A stretch of DNA of 64,000 nucleotides from Flaccisagitta enflata (Eukaryota > Chaetognatha > Sagittoidea > Aphragmophora). The notes below the pieces were generated by a model, which saw nothing but the letters and a program-made list of their open reading frames with translations, did not search any database and was not told the origin of the DNA. Where the stretch lies: contig OZ231127.1 in NCBI GenBank assembly GCA_965153355.1, positions 45,446,001 through 45,510,000 of the forward strand, read 5' to 3'. The translations under genes and the position numbers were made by a program. Shown here piece after piece: positions 1 to 19,616 of this stretch (its first letter is position 1; the number at the start of each line of letters is the position of its first letter).

Positions 1-410
1 TTTATTTCTGTCACCATAATTTTTTTTATCTAATTGTTTTTTTTTCTGAATAGACTCGACTTACAATAGCAGATTGGTCTCAAACAAAGCATGATTTGAA
101 TCTTTGTCATTTGAGACCATTATTGAATCAGTGGGAGCATTTCAAAGAAAAATTATGTTGAATAAAAAAGATTCTTTGACCTACAGGTGAAATTATTTGT
201 TTTACTTCAAATTGATGTTGTGGGCAAGCTACTCATCTTAGACTGATGAAATCTGGACATAAAAAACGTCAAACATAGTACTTTAAGAGACAAATGATTC
301 TAGATTAGTGAAAAAATGCATTTAAGAGTAAAAGCTTAATACTTTTTGCCAGTTGAGATTGATCACCCTGTATAATAATGGGTGCGCAAAGAACCTGGTA
401 TTAGAGGACA
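1..410. other. No recognisable feature
   Basis: AT-rich unique-looking sequence before the first F2 repeat. No splice-supported coding segment, RNA gene or repeat end was seen. Confidence 0.5.
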
Positions 411-1030
411 ACAGGTCGCCCAGTGGTCAGCGATACCCGTTGCCCTGCTTTGAGTGATTGTGAATTGGAGTAAGGGGAAGCAGGGCAGCGGCCCCGAAGG
501 GGACAAAGTCCTGTAGAACACAGGTGGACTTTTGTTCGTCCTGCCTGAAGAAGTGGATAAGATGCTATAGAGGGCTTACTGAAGGTCTCCAAGAGCCTAA
601 ACTGAGGCTTAAGAAGTCTAATATAATGCCTCGGAATTCCAATGGGAAGCTTTAGAGGGCTGACTTGAGGCTTGAGAGAGCTGGATTAAGGCTTGAAAGG
701 TCAGAGGACTGATTTGAAGCCTGAGAGCAATAAATTGAGGCTTAGATAGCTGATTTGAGGCCTGAGAGGCCTAATTTGAGTCCTGAGAGGCCAGGTTTGA
801 GGTCTGAGAAGCCTTATTTGATGCCTAAGAGGCCAGGTTTGAGGCCTAACAGGCTGGATTTGAGGCCTGAGAGGCCAGATTCGAGGTCTCAGAGGCCAGA
901 TTTGGGGCTTGAGGGGCCTAATGGGGGGGGGGACGCACAAACGAACGAACAAACAAATGCACGAACGGACGAACGAAAGTCCCCCTGTGTTCTACAGGAC
1001 TTCGTCCCCTTCGGGGCCGCTGCCCAAAAA
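411..1030 (+). mobile_element. F2 element (type C), complete
   Basis: It starts ACAGGTCGCCCAGTGGTCAGCG. A hairpin follows (GCCCTGCTT near 450 pairs with AAGCAGGGC near 480), then the left inverted repeat (about 480-529, GGGCAGCGGCCCCGAAGGGG...). Next comes an array of about 20-21 nt units of the type TTTGAGGCCTGAGAGGCC (about 660-920). The right inverted repeat (about 975-1027) is the reverse complement of the left one and ends GCTGCCCAAAAA. The same plan recurs at 26380-27118 in the opposite orientation. Open frames crossing it are repeat translations, not genes. Confidence 0.75.
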
Positions 1031-1131
1031 GCGTTATTTTTTTTATCTTGTCAAAGGATATAAAAACAATGATGAGGGCGAATTCAAAGAAAAATTTAGA
1101 TGGATAAACATTAGGGCCACATGCAGCTCTA

Positions 1132-1137
1132 TTTAAT
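1132..1137 (-). promoter_or_regulatory. Possible poly(A) signal ATTAAA of the lipocalin gene
   Basis: ATTAAA on the minus strand, about 100 nt downstream of the lipocalin stop codon (1234-1236). It is the common variant of AATAAA. No better signal was seen closer. Confidence 0.4.
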
Positions 1138-1233
1138 CGAGAGATCATCATCATATTTGCAGATTTTTTTGCACACCCTATCAAGAAAAGAAAACTCTTA
1201 GTCATTCTTAGCCATCTTCTTTTCTTTTGGTTT

Positions 1234-4200
1234 TCACATTGGACATTGGACATCAACCATTTCTCCGGTGCTAATACCAGCCTGACGCATCGCGTCAATC
1301 AATTGCGCTTTGGTATCTTGGTCGAGTTTTGGTTGACGGCTAAAAATCCACTTGAATTCCAGATGAAATCCGAAGGTCGTTGGTCTACAGGACCAGGCAG
1401 TGGCGTAGCCAGTGTAGTCAGTCGCCAGAATCGAATAAGTGACTAAGTCAGTGACTGGTCTTCCTTTCATCTGCATTAAAAAAGTGTGTGATAGAAAAAC
1501 AATTAACCCGGGGTTACAATACCGCTAAGAGCGGGTGAGCAGGGATGTACAACCCCCTTCCTCTTCCTAACACACACACACCCACACCATCTCAAATCCG
1601 CATTTTCACACTTTTCAACTCAAGGAACACACTGGCAGTCAGAAGGAAGCACAGAGAAATAGATTAATGGACGGATAAAGCCTTTTATGGAGTTGCACGT
1701 GTGCAACAAAAAAAAAAACATTGCCCCGAAGTTAGTGAATGTTAGATGTGAAGTTGAGAGGGGGAGAGGCCCCGCACGAGCCGATGACCTATGCTTGGCT
1801 AGAATTTGAGTATTGAGGCGGGATTTTAGCCCCAAGGAAGGGATTGGAGCCATAAGGTTGGAATTGGAGCCATGATGCTGGAGTTGGAGCCTTGGAGCTG
1901 GGGTTGGAGCCTTGAGGCTGGGATTGGAGCCCTGAAGCTGGGATTGGAGCCTCGGGGCTGGGGTTGGAGCCTCAAGGCTGGGATTTGAGTCTCAAGGCTG
2001 GGATTGGAGCCTCAAGGCTGAGATTGGAGCCTCGAGTCTGGCATTGGAGCCTTGAGTCTGGCGTTGGAGCCTTGAGGCTGGGATTGGAGCCTTGAGGCTG
2101 AGATTGGAGCCTGGAGGCTGGGATTGGAGCCTTGATGCTGGGATTGGAGCCATGTCACTGGAAATGGAGCCTTGAGGCTTGGATATGAGGCCTAAGGCTA
2201 GGATTTGAGCTGGAATTGAAATTTAGGCTTCAAAGTTAGGGGGGGGGGGACGAAGAAGAAGAAGGAGGAGGAGAAGGAGAAAGTTTCTCATATGTGTAAA
2301 AGCATAGGTAATCGGGCTCCTTTGCCCGCTGCCCAAAAAGACCTCAATCAATGCAAGCTCATTTTCTTTCGGACTATAAAGTGGTCAACATTTAGGCGGG
2401 AAAATATCAGAGCATAAAAAGATGAAATGCATGCTATTTATTCCTTTTTAGCGCTCCCTCCCTTTCTCTGCTCTACAGAATCAAATTTGCAAACTAGGTC
2501 GTGAGACCAAAAGCGTTAATGCAAAACTCTCAATACTAATATGATTTTCTATTATTAAGAATGATTTTGTCGTATATTTGTTTAAAAAAAACTGTCTAAG
2601 GGAAAAAAGCTCAAGAATTTGCGAATAATTGCAGGGGGGCGCTAATTCAAGGGTAAAATCACTGTCATTATTTAATTTTTTAAATGGCTGGGGCGGAAAA
2701 AGAAGAAAATACGGTACTTTGTGCCAGGCTACTGTGATGAAATTCTAGCCTTTGGCCTACTACAGTGAAAATACTTTAAGGCGGGCCAACGACAGTCAAA
2801 CCCTGCTATAAAGGACTCAACAGTAACGGAAATTAACCTATTATAGATGGAATTTGTTGGTCCCTTGATATCCGTTATTACTGGTTTTAGCTGTACATGA
2901 ATGATATTCGCATCTTGTAACTGTGATTTTACGCTAATCGATAGTGATAAGTCTAATTTTACAAGCATCAAGTGTTATATCTATGGATACTAATGCAAAT
3001 AAGACTACCAGTAATGGCGGCTATCGCCATGAGGCAAAAATTTTATGAGGATTGACCATTTTCCACTAAGCTTTTGTCTTCAGTCACTGAAATTTTTTTC
3101 ATTGTATGTATTGATTGCACTGAAAATCAAAGAAAAATAGGAATGAGCCAAATGAGCTAGCTGAGCTAAAATGCTCAAAATCACTCACACAGATGTGCTC
3201 ACTGACATGCTTTCCTGTATTTGCATGCTCAGGCATGGATTAAAACATTAATTCACCTATCGCATTCAAATAAGAAAAAAAAGACTGAGCTAAATCAGCT
3301 AAATGAGCTAGAATACTTTACAACACCCTAACAGATGAGCAGCTATGCTGATAAACATGTCTTCTTGCATTTGCATGCTCAAGCAAACAGAAATACACTC
3401 CTTTATTGATCCTAAAAAATAAAAAAAAAATTCAATTTGAATTTTCTATAAATTTTTTTTTTTAAATCAAAACTCAAAAAAATTTGTCATAGGACATTCT
3501 GCTTGGCGCCAAATTATCTATCCCAGCAATTTCCTATAATAAAAACCATGTAAAAAAGACGAAGACTGTTTTTCCCCCGACTAAATCACCAATTGTTAAA
3601 TGAATCACTATAAATCATTGTAAAATCAATACCACAAGGTGTGAATATATGTCATATGATTTGCCCGCCGTTTTCCGAATTCAATCATTAATCATCAATC
3701 ATATGTTCATACCATAAATCATCAATCATATGTTCATACCGTCTTCATGACCACGACTGCTCCATCTTTTGAGTCCCACTCCGCGGTGCTCGGGATAGAA
3801 ACCTTTCTACCGTCAACCAACGCCTCATCGGTCATCTTGATATCATTGCCATCAACTTGAATATTCATTTTCCTGTACAAGACCCAAGAAGACTCCATAA
3901 AGGGTGATTTTTTTCATACGAGTTTGTAATTTTATGAGTGGTTTGTGAGAGAAAGCATTCTTCTGAGTTCTGACATATCCAAAATTGCATTCAAGATTGA
4001 TTTGTTTAAAAAAAAGAAAAGAACAGACGTTTGGCGACGAGAAGCGCGCTGCTCATCTGGTCGTATTCCTTAAAATCTTTATTCTACAAACTGCCCACAT
4101 GTATTATCAAGATTTGCTAAATTTCATGACCATCTGGTATATAACCATAGCAAAAAAAAATGAACTTTAATGTTTCACATTCATCCAATGAGAATAACAT

Positions 4201-5419
4201 AGCAAAATTCATAACCGTTTTAAAGCTCTTCAAAGCTTTATTCGTTTAGAAATGACATAAGGATAAAGTGTAGATGGTCAAGACTGTAAAAGCCAAGTTG
4301 AAAAAGCTGTACCTTTTTGTTAGTTCATAAAAAAAAAAAACAGAGAAAAAAAAATCTTTTTGAACTATTTTTTTTTCTAGATATTTTCAAAGATTTTTGA
4401 ATTTTCTTTCATTCAAGGCCAATCCCAGATCTGTAACTAGAACCGTTTTAAAGTTAGAGCTCATCAAAGTGAACTACTTCTTTTTAAAACCTTTTGAATA
4501 CACTTGAATAGCAAATTTGGATATGGCAATCTTTTCATTCATTCATGTGCCTTTTCTAAACGAATAAAGCTAGAACTAAAAAAAACGTGTTTGTGGCGTT
4601 GAGTAGAAACGCACCCAGAGCGGGTTATAGAATCGCGTACACGCGACTAAAAATTCACTTCGTTATGATATATCTTTGATTGAGAAAAAAAGGCGTTGAT
4701 TTAAAAAAAAAGCCCCTGGTAAGCTAAAATAAGGTAGTTGGCATAAGCCTGAGAGTTTCTTGTTACCTGCATTGAAGTTCCGCTGGTTCCATTCTATTAG
4801 GTTGGAATGAAATCATGTACCAGTCGCCAGAGAATTTTTTCACGTCAAATTCAGCCAATGGAGGTGCTTCGGGACATGGTCCCTTCGCAACGAATTCTAT
4901 AGAAGTATCCAAAAAGAAGTTTAATATAAACAGTCGACCTACTGTTACAAGGTTGGACAACCGCTACCAGAATCCCTCGTGAGTGGACGTGGGCATTTAT
5001 GCCATTCAGATATTCAGGCGGGAACAGTGGCGCAAAACCGTTCTTAAGTGCTGAGCAAGTAGATTGCTACTAACAAACGGACTATTATGTTAATCGGATG
5101 GACTGACAGACCCACATGAAGATACAGTTGCACTTCACTAGAGTGCATTTTAAGGGACTGAACAAAATTATGCCCAAAGTGAAACTGTCTTATTGCCAAT
5201 ATAGAAATAACTACAAAATCTCTCATGGGGCAGTAAGTGGTATGCCTTATAGATGGGCATGCCTTATAAGCGGGTGCGCTCTAGCGGTGCTCCACTGTAC
5301 AACAACTTGAATGATTTGAAATTGATTGTAGCACAATATCACTCATGAAGAAAATGCGCTTTATACAAACCTGCATTTGCCACAGCGATGATCAGTGCAG
5401 CGAAAAGGATAACTGCCAT
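1234..5419 (-). CDS. Apolipoprotein D-like lipocalin, complete, 4 coding exons
   Basis: Secreted carrier of small hydrophobic ligands (lipocalin family). Coding exons, 5' to 3': 5371-5419, 4767-4896, 3740-3872, 1234-1470. They total 549 bp (182 aa plus stop); all introns are GT..AG and phases agree (codon 17 is split G|AA, codon 60 AG|G, last junction phase 0). Residues 1-16 form a hydrophobic signal peptide (MAVILFAALIIAVANA). The family motif KKFSGDWYMI lies at about 36-45 with the invariant GxW, and TDY at 121-123. Four cysteines at 24, 59, 132 and 180 match the two-disulfide ApoD pattern. The last exon (YSILATDYTGYATAWSC...FKWIFSRQPKLD) is diagnostic of the ApoD group. Length is near ApoD (about 190 aa). 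A TATA box lies upstream. Intron 3 (1471-3739) carries an F2 element and a MITE remnant. Ligand cannot be inferred. Confidence 0.93.
1742..2340 (+). mobile_element. F2 element (type D) in intron 3 of the lipocalin gene
   Basis: The left end GGGGGAGAGGCCCC...GATGACCTATGCT is followed by about 20-nt repeats (ATTGGAGCCTTGAGGCTGGG type, about 1840-2200), a GAAGAAGGAGAAA purine run, then CATATGTGTAAAAGCATAGG and the end CGCTGCCCAAAAA. The outer GGTCAGCGG hairpin is missing or decayed. At 2631-2713 lies a remnant of the GCGC-rich MITE also seen at 19617-19950 and 59202-59525 (ends AAAATACGG then TA). Confidence 0.65.
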
Positions 5420-5499
5420 TTTTAAGTCGGGCTGATATTCTTTGTAATCGGCAAGGTTCTTTTGAATGTGTGTTTTAAACTGAGAGAAAGTCTTGCCTC

Positions 5500-5507
5500 T
5501 ATTTATA
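5500..5507 (-). promoter_or_regulatory. TATA box of the lipocalin gene
   Basis: TATAAATA on the minus strand, about 80 bp upstream of the start codon (5419-5417). This leaves room for a start site near 5475 and a short 5' leader. Confidence 0.6.
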
Positions 5508-5861
5508 CTTATCTACATAAGCGAATTCTTGAATTTAAGTCTTTTTTATCCTTATAGAGAAGTGACTATTGTATGGTAAAACTGTTGAATGTAAGCTTTT
5601 TCTTCAACATAAAAAGTAACAGATATAAAAAAATGAAAAGATAAAAATGAGACAGATGCCCTCTTGTATCCATGGTTGGTTTCAATGAAGACAGTTTAGA
5701 TTTTGATACAATAAACTTTATTGTACCTATTGTACAATGCTATCCTGCAATTTTTCTATTACAAAAAATATTCTAAATAGTAAACACAATGAAAACATTA
5801 CAATGCTTCTACTTTGTGAGAGTTCGTACAGAGTGAAGTGACGAGAAAACAACAGTGAACA

Positions 5862-6320
5862 GGTCATCCAGGGATTGCACATGGTCAGCGGTACCCCATG
5901 CCCTGCTCAGAAAGATCAGCTAAAGAAGTGGAGTGAGAGTAGGGCAGCGACCTTAAAGGGCTAATGTCCTGTAGGACATAAAAATGAATTTCCTTATGTC
6001 CGTCTGTCCTGAGAGGTTAGATTTTAGGCTTGAGAGGGCAAATTTGAGGACTCATAGGGCCTAATTCAAATGGGAGGGCCTAAGAAGGTTGATTTTGGAT
6101 CTGTGAGCCAATTTTGGACCTGAGAGTTTTAATTCGGCCTCTTAGTACTGATTATAGGCCTGAAAGATCCACATTTGGGCCTAAGAGGCTTTGAAGGGGA
6201 TGTATGGACTATGGACGTACCGATGTACAGTTGTACAGATGTATGGAACTATGGATTGATGAACGGAAATTCACCTCTGTGTCCTACAGGACACCGGTCC
6301 TTTGGGGCCGCTGCCCAAAT
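5862..6320 (+). mobile_element. F2 element (type E), complete but diverged
   Basis: Left end AGGTCATCCAGGGATTGCACATGGTCAGCGGTACC, with the CCTGCT/AGGGCAGCG hairpin and a left repeat ending in ATGTCCTGTAGGACA. A degenerate array of about 20-nt units follows (6000-6190). The right repeat AAATTCACCTCTGTGTCCTACAGGACA ends GGGGCCGCTGCCC. The E type differs from C by carrying GTCCTGTAGGACAC in the inverted repeat. (Motifs are described in pieces; adjoining pieces are contiguous.). Confidence 0.65.
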
Positions 6321-6337
6321 AGGGGGATCAAACTCTT

Positions 6338-6540
6338 TTTAGACGCCGACACGCGACTCTACACCTTGCTATGTCGGTTGGTCCGTCCTTCCGTCTGTCC
6401 GTCCCTCCGTCCGTCCATCCCTTTGTCCGAAATATTTTTGGAATATTGTGCTGATTTTTCTGACATATTTTCAGTCGCGTGCTACGCGACTCTAAACCCC
6501 GCTTTGTCCGTCCGTTGGTCGGTCGGTTGGTCGGTCCCCT
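6338..6540 (-). mobile_element. F1 hairpin-end fragments (two)
   Basis: Two adjacent F1 hairpin ends: a decayed one at about 6340-6360 (GACGCCGACACGCGACTCTACACC) and CAGTCGCGTGCTACGCGACT near 6471. Each is followed by CCTTGCTATGTCGG or CCCGCTTTGTCCG and a GTCC/GGTC microsatellite, as in other F1 copies. The second runs directly into the F2-D element at 6541. Confidence 0.6.
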
Positions 6541-7002
6541 TTTTGGGCAGCGGCCCCGAAGGGGTTGATGACCTATGCTTTCACACAAATGGGGATTTTT
6601 CTCCTTCATGTCCGTACCCGCCCTCCCCCAGCCTCCAGGCCCATATCTCAGCCTGGAGGCCCATATCCCAGCCTCCAGGCCCAAATCCCAGTCTTGAGGC
6701 CCAAATCCCACCCTCAAGGCCTACATCCCAACCCCAAGGCCCAGATTCTACTCTCTAGGGATTTGGGCCTCAAGACTTGGATTTGGGCCTGGAGGCTGGG
6801 ATATGGGCCTCCAGGCTGAGATATGGGCCTGGAGGCTGGGGGAGGGGGGGTGCGGACATGAAGAAGGAGAAAACTCCCCATATGTGTGAAAGTATAGGTC
6901 ATCGAATCCTTCGGGGCCGCTGCCCTGCTCCCCCCTCAACTTCAACCACAACCTACTTATGCAGGGCACGGGTACCGCTGACCATCTAACGCTTTTGCGA
7001 CT
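6541..7002 (-). mobile_element. F2 element (type D), complete, embedded in F1 sequence
   Basis: Reads CTTTTTGGGCAGCGGCCCCG...GATGACCTATGCTTTCACAC, then repeats of CCCATATCCCAGCCTCCAGG type that switch to their inverse near 6760. Next come GAAGAAGGAGAAA, CATATGTGTGAAAG and the hairpin arm GCCCTGCTC/GCAGGGC. It ends GGTACCGCTGACCATCTAACGCTTTTGCGAC. F1 body sequence continues on the far side (7003-7080, CTCCTGCCCAAATGC), so this F2 copy sits inside an F1 copy. Confidence 0.7.
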
Positions 7003-7208
7003 ATTACTTTTTTGGCGTTTTTTAGCATTTTGAACTCACTGCTCCTGCCCAAATGCCCCAGTCAGCTTCTCTATCATTTAAGACGTTTTTTATTTCTTTG
7101 TGGCTAGATTCCGCCAGTAAATTTTCTATAGTGTGTCTATTACTCATCTAAATCACAGTCCAATGGACCATCGCCCCGTCTCGTTCAACATCTGGTTCAA
7201 CATCGTTT

Positions 7209-7720
7209 TAAGATCACTTTCTCATCTGAATCACTTTTTTTTGATCAAATGGTCTTATCTGGATCATCACCTCATAAGGATCAACACCTTTTCTAGATAA
7301 CCTCGCCATCTGAATCACCATCTTATTATTTTCTAATACTCTTATCTGGATCATCACCTCATTAGGATCAACCCCTCTTTTTCTCATTCGGATCGAATGT
7401 CTTATCATCATCAACTAGTCTCATCTGGATTATAGCCTCATCTGGATCAACACCTCTTTTTAGATGCGTCCTCGCATCTCTATAAGAGGGTTTGTCCGTC
7501 CGTCCGTCCGTCCGTCGGTCCGTCGTCCGTCCGTCCGTCGTCGGTCCGTCGGTCCGTTACGCCTGTGCAAAAACCGCGGTTTTCGGCCGTTTTCGGCCAC
7601 GACGAGATCCTACACTGAATCCACTGCGAACAAACATGATTTTAGAGCCTCCATTACTACTCTTGTCGTTCCATCTGTCTGTTTGTCCATCTGTCAATCC
7701 ATATGTGTCACATGATCAAT
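7209..7720. repeat. Degenerate 120-bp tandem unit plus F1 hairpin (AGATGCG/CGCATCT)
   Basis: About two and a half diverged units with GGATCATCACCTCATNAGGA and GGATCAACACC (7209-7460) lead into the hairpin AGATGCG-TCCT-CGCATCT at 7462-7479. TATAAGAGG and a GTCC/GTCG microsatellite follow. This is an F1-type end with a different stem sequence. Beyond it, to about 8200, only AT-rich sequence without a recognisable gene was seen. Confidence 0.5.
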
Positions 7721-8203
7721 ATACGCAAAGACACAGTCTGGACGCATCGTCGCCAGTTCGGGCTTGTTACTTTTAGATAACTGTCTCAACTGAATCACTG
7801 TCTCATTATCAACAAATGGTTTCATCGCTGTCGGGTCTCAACTCAAGCGAGAAATTCAAGTTCGAAACGCGATAAAAAAAAAAGGAAAAGATATTTTCTG
7901 ATTTCAATCGAGTGCAAAGAAATTATCGTCGAAACAATGATTTGCACCAGCAGTTTCGAAACCAGACGATGATTCAAAGTAACAACCGATGGTTATCGAT
8001 TTGCCCAGATGATGTGAAGAGAGAAGACTAAAAAAGCAAACTTAGCAAAGGCCAATGTCGCGTCACATATCCTCACATTTAGCCCGCCCTCAGTGCTGAG
8101 ACACTAAATATGAGATTATGAGAGGGTACAGGGCTTCATGAAACACTTTAGAACGAACCCCATTACCAGTTGAACTGCATGGATGTAGGAGAGGGGCCTT
8201 TTT

Positions 8204-8423
8204 AAGTGCGTCCTCGCACTTCTATAAGAGGTCATGTCCGTCGGTCGGTCGGTTGGTTGGTCGGTCACGCAAATGTTTGTGATGTGCAAGACGGCCGATT
8301 CTGACGTCTTTCTTCCTATCACCATTCATTCATTCATTCATTCATTCATTCATTCATTCATTCATTCATTCATTCATTCATTCATTCATTCATTCATACA
8401 TTCATTTATTCATTCAAAACGTT
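8204..8423. repeat. F1 hairpin (AAGTGCG/CGCACTT) and (ATTC)n microsatellite
   Basis: The hairpin AAGTGCG-TCCT-CGCACTT is at 8204-8221, followed by TATAAGAGG and a GTCGG microsatellite. A nearly pure (ATTC)n run occupies about 8323-8423. The repeat reads as histidine-serine-phenylalanine-isoleucine in translation, which is not a gene. Confidence 0.7.
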
Positions 8424-8564
8424 CATTCACAAATTCTTAATCAAGCCAGGCGTACTTATAGGCCATAACTTGGCCTTGTTTTACTCTTCCCCCTTCTATA
8501 AGATTTTGATGGGAAGTCGCTCATTGATTTTTAAAAAAACGCGATTTATAGTATAATTGAACTA

Positions 8565-8911
8565 GTCGTCTAAGGATCGCACATGGTCAGCGGTACCCGA
8601 TGCCATGCTTAGAGTGATCAAGTGAAGTAGTGGAGTGAGAGCAGGGCAGCGGCCTCAAAGAGCCAGTGAATTGTAGGACACTGGGGTGAATTTCGAGACG
8701 TCCTGAGGCGGATTTGAAGTTGGGATGGCAGAATTTAGTCCAAAAGAGCAGATTTGAGGCTTAGAGGGCAGGCTTGAGGCCTAGAGGACATATTTGAGTC
8801 CTGAAGAGTTGATTTGAGGTCTTGAGGGCAGATATGAGGACTGGAGAGCTGATTTTAGCTCTCGAGGGCTAAATTGAGGTCTGAAAGTACGGACGGACGG
8901 ACGGATGGACG

Positions 8912-8962
<51 letters not shown>

Positions 8963-9246
8963 GGAAGGACTGATGGACGGAAGGACAGATAGATGGACGG
9001 ACGGATGGACGGATGGACGGACGGAGGGACGGACGGACGGACGGACGGACGGACGGACGGACGGACGGACGGACGGACAGACGGACGGACATCTCGAAAT
9101 TCCCCCGGACGGGTGGGCAGGGGCGGAAATGCGCGTTTTCCCACTTTTCGACTCGATGGTTACGGACGGACCGATGGACCGATAGACCGACCGACGGACC
9201 GACCAACGGACAAAGCCTCTTATAGAGTTGCGTGTCCGCAACTAAA
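8565..9246 (+). mobile_element. Composite F2-E left part joined to an F1 hairpin end
   Basis: GTCGTCTAAGGATCGCACATGGTCAGCGG opens an E-type F2 end, and the GATTTGAGG..GAGGGCAG array runs to about 8885. A long (ACGG)n/(ACAG)n microsatellite (about 8890-9078) replaces the F2 right arm. F1 sequence follows (GGGTGGGCAGGGGC, 9111-9125), then a second GACC/GACGG run and the hairpin AGTTGCG-TGTC-CGCAACT at 9226-9243 followed by AAAAA. The six-frame RTDGRTDG or PSVRPSVR translations here are microsatellite only. Confidence 0.6.
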
Positions 9247-9367
9247 AACTATGAGGTGTACCAATACAAAGAAACCTAATTATGATTATGAACCTTGAGG
9301 CTGGGGTTAAAACCCTGAGGATGGGATTTGAGCCTTGAGGCTGGGATTTGAGCCTCAAGGCGTCGGT

Positions 9368-9830
9368 CCGTCCGTAGGTCCATCAGTTCGTCACATTTAA
9401 ATGACATTTTTCAATTACCATCGTTTTTGTTATTTCTATAGGACATGTTGCCGGCAAAAAACATCTTGTTTTTCCCCATGAAATGGGGTCAAATTGTTTT
9501 TTTCTTCTGGAAAATTTTAGCGTTGCTATTTGATGTAAGTGTAAAATACTGTTATACTGAAGTAGTGCCCCTGCCCAACCGTCCGCGACTTTTGCCCTAT
9601 CTTGGGCTTGGTTTTTTTTTAGTCGAAAATCTATCCACAGCTGAGCCAGTCAAATGTTTTTACTCGCGGACACGCGACTCTACACCTTGCTATGTCGGTC
9701 CGCAAGTCGGTCCGTAAGTCCGTGCGTCCATAAGTCCGTCTGTCCGTCACATTTTTGAATTGCGATCGGTTTTCGCATTACTGCTCCTGCCCAACCGCCC
9801 GCAACTGGATTGCCGTGTATCCGGCCTTGC
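9368..9830 (-). mobile_element. F1 copies, one near-complete short form (9662-9830)
   Basis: The hairpin ACTCGCGGACACGCGACT at 9662-9679, CCTTGCTATGTCGG, a GTCC microsatellite and CTCCTGCCCAACCGCCCGCA lead to the other end GCCGTGTATCCGGCCTTG at 9813-9830. A fragment of a second F1 end lies at about 9568-9619. Confidence 0.6.
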
Positions 9831-10706
9831 ACCTATGCCACAATCTCATGAACATGAAAGTAAATAGTAGGGATGATTGAGGTAATGACAGAGATTGCTG
9901 AGTTATGATCGGCGTAACAGGGTGACCAGGAAATTTGGCACAACTCTTTAAAAGTATTGAATAATACTTTAACGCAGGACAAATATTGTTATAACATTGA
10001 TCATATGTATAAGTCTAGCAATATGGAGTAACCATGAGTCAACTTTATAGGCATTAAAAGGATTTGAAACTAAACAACAATGCGAAGGTAACATGAGGGG
10101 AGTGTTCCATAGCTCTGGCAATATTGCTTTTAGGAGTGGATATAGTTGACATTTTTTTTACAATTATTTCTCACCCCTTGACCCAATCATCCATTGGTAT
10201 GACTATCTGACATCAAGAACACCTTTTGTGTAGGACGCTGACCTCAAAAGAATGATAATTATAGGAAAAACATAAGACTTCTATTTTGCATAATTTGGCC
10301 GATAAAAATTCTGCAAAATATGAGAGCGCATTTCAATTTTGATGCCATCTCAAGGGTGCAGCGATTGTAAACGTGAATAACGGTCCATACTATTGTTCAG
10401 TGGAACTCATTATGAGGTTATGATCCAAATGTTAGCTTATAAACCCACCTAGAAGTGCTGTTTTTACAAATATTTGTTTGTGCCGAATTTCCTGCTCACC
10501 CAGTTAGTTGATAGTGGCAGAGAAAACAGAAAGACAGAAATAAATAGCCAGATAAACAGTCAAAAGTTGAGGTGCGTTGACGTACACCTGAGAGTAAAGA
10601 CAATTCAGTAGACACCTATTACAAGAGTAACTTATTAGAATCAAGTAGTCGTAGATGTGGAGATCAAATTCAAGTGATGCAAAACTGGTTATCAATAATC
10701 TGTTCT
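9831..10706. other. No recognisable feature
   Basis: AT-rich sequence downstream of the TTPAL-like stop codon. It presumably includes the 3' UTR of that gene, but no AATAAA was found on the minus strand. No repeat family or coding exon was recognised. Confidence 0.4.
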
Positions 10707-18369
<7,663 letters not shown>

Positions 18370-18559
18370 GCCACGATGAACTGCTGTTGCGAAGCCGCAA
18401 GTTGCGCTACACAAGTGTCGCGGGCTATGTGGCGCTGGGGTTAAAGATATGCGTAGCGATAGCGTCAAGTTGAGAAAACACGCCTCGTAATATTGTGTGT
18501 CATCTAAAGTTGGACAATGGACAGGTGGAACGAATGGGTGAGAGAACTATGAGTTATAA

Positions 18560-19239
18560 ACAAGCAGAGCACAGGTACCACTGTCCATTTATTCCTTGAA
18601 ATGCTAGTTTTTTCATTCCCCTGGCAAAAAAGGAAATTTAACCACCAAGATTAATTATTTTCATGAATGATAGCTGCGTTTCGCCATTTCTCAACCATCC
18701 ATAATGGATAGTTCATGATGGATTTTGAGATTGACCTTTCCGAACAGAATCAATTCATGGTTAAGAAGAAATTGAACACAGAAATAATGAAATGCGTTCG
18801 CCAGATGAAAGATTGGTTGAGACACAAGGTTTCTCAGATTATTTGAATAGTCAGTGAACACGGTCCTCTTCCATTTAATGTTTTTATTTTGTCAGCAATA
18901 ATTCATTAAGGACTAGCACGAGTCTGCTTTGATTGCGCTACCTAATTTTATGTTAAATCATATCATTTCTGTTTGGGTAAAGTTGGATATGATTTTCCAC
19001 ACGTCATGAAACTGCTCCCTTCCCCTTTTTGAAATCACCATGGACTTGGGCATTGACGTTATGACGCTCATAAACGCCAATCAAAAGTATCAACTATCAA
19101 GCCCTCCAGTTGACAAGGTATTGGAAAAAATCGCCGGATTTAACTAGTCTTCCCGACGTAGAAGAAAACGGGTAATATGAACTGCAAGAGTGCAAAAGTG
19201 CCGACAGTAAGCACTATACACAAGGACGCTATGTCACTC
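18560..19239. other. Upstream region of the TTPAL-like gene, no feature recognised
   Basis: No TATA box on the minus strand and no repeat end recognised. Probably holds the promoter of the TTPAL-like gene if 18316-18369 is truly the first coding exon. Confidence 0.3.
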
Positions 19240-19318
19240 ATATTCTCTGTCTGTCTGTCTGTCTCTCTATCTGTCTCTCTCTGTCTCTCTCTTTCTCTGT
19301 CTGTCTGTCTGTCTGTCC

Positions 19319-19410
<92 letters not shown>
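19240..19410. repeat. (CT)n/(CTGT)n microsatellite
   Basis: CTGT units followed by about 90 bp of pure (CT)n. Other (CT)n tracts nearby: 19987-20067 and 20609-20693. Confidence 0.9.
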
Positions 19411-19413
<3 letters not shown>

Positions 19414-19616
19414 CTTATTTCGTCTCGCTTCATCGTGGCCGCGCGGCTTACAAAAGATTTTTTTTAGTTCATTTTAATTTTGGTCTTCGAAGGTTTCATT
19501 CGTTTTCCCTCTTGCAGAGTTAAAACACGTACTCCTGCGCAGGCATACAAGTACGCCGATAAACTTCTGTTTTATGGCTGTTCTCCTAATCATGGATGGG
19601 GACCCAAAAACTAATA

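Noticed and set aside
8781-9298. RTDGRTDG / PSVRPSVR proteins
   Set aside because: Pure products of (ACGG)n and (ACAG)n repeat DNA next to F1 and F2 ends.
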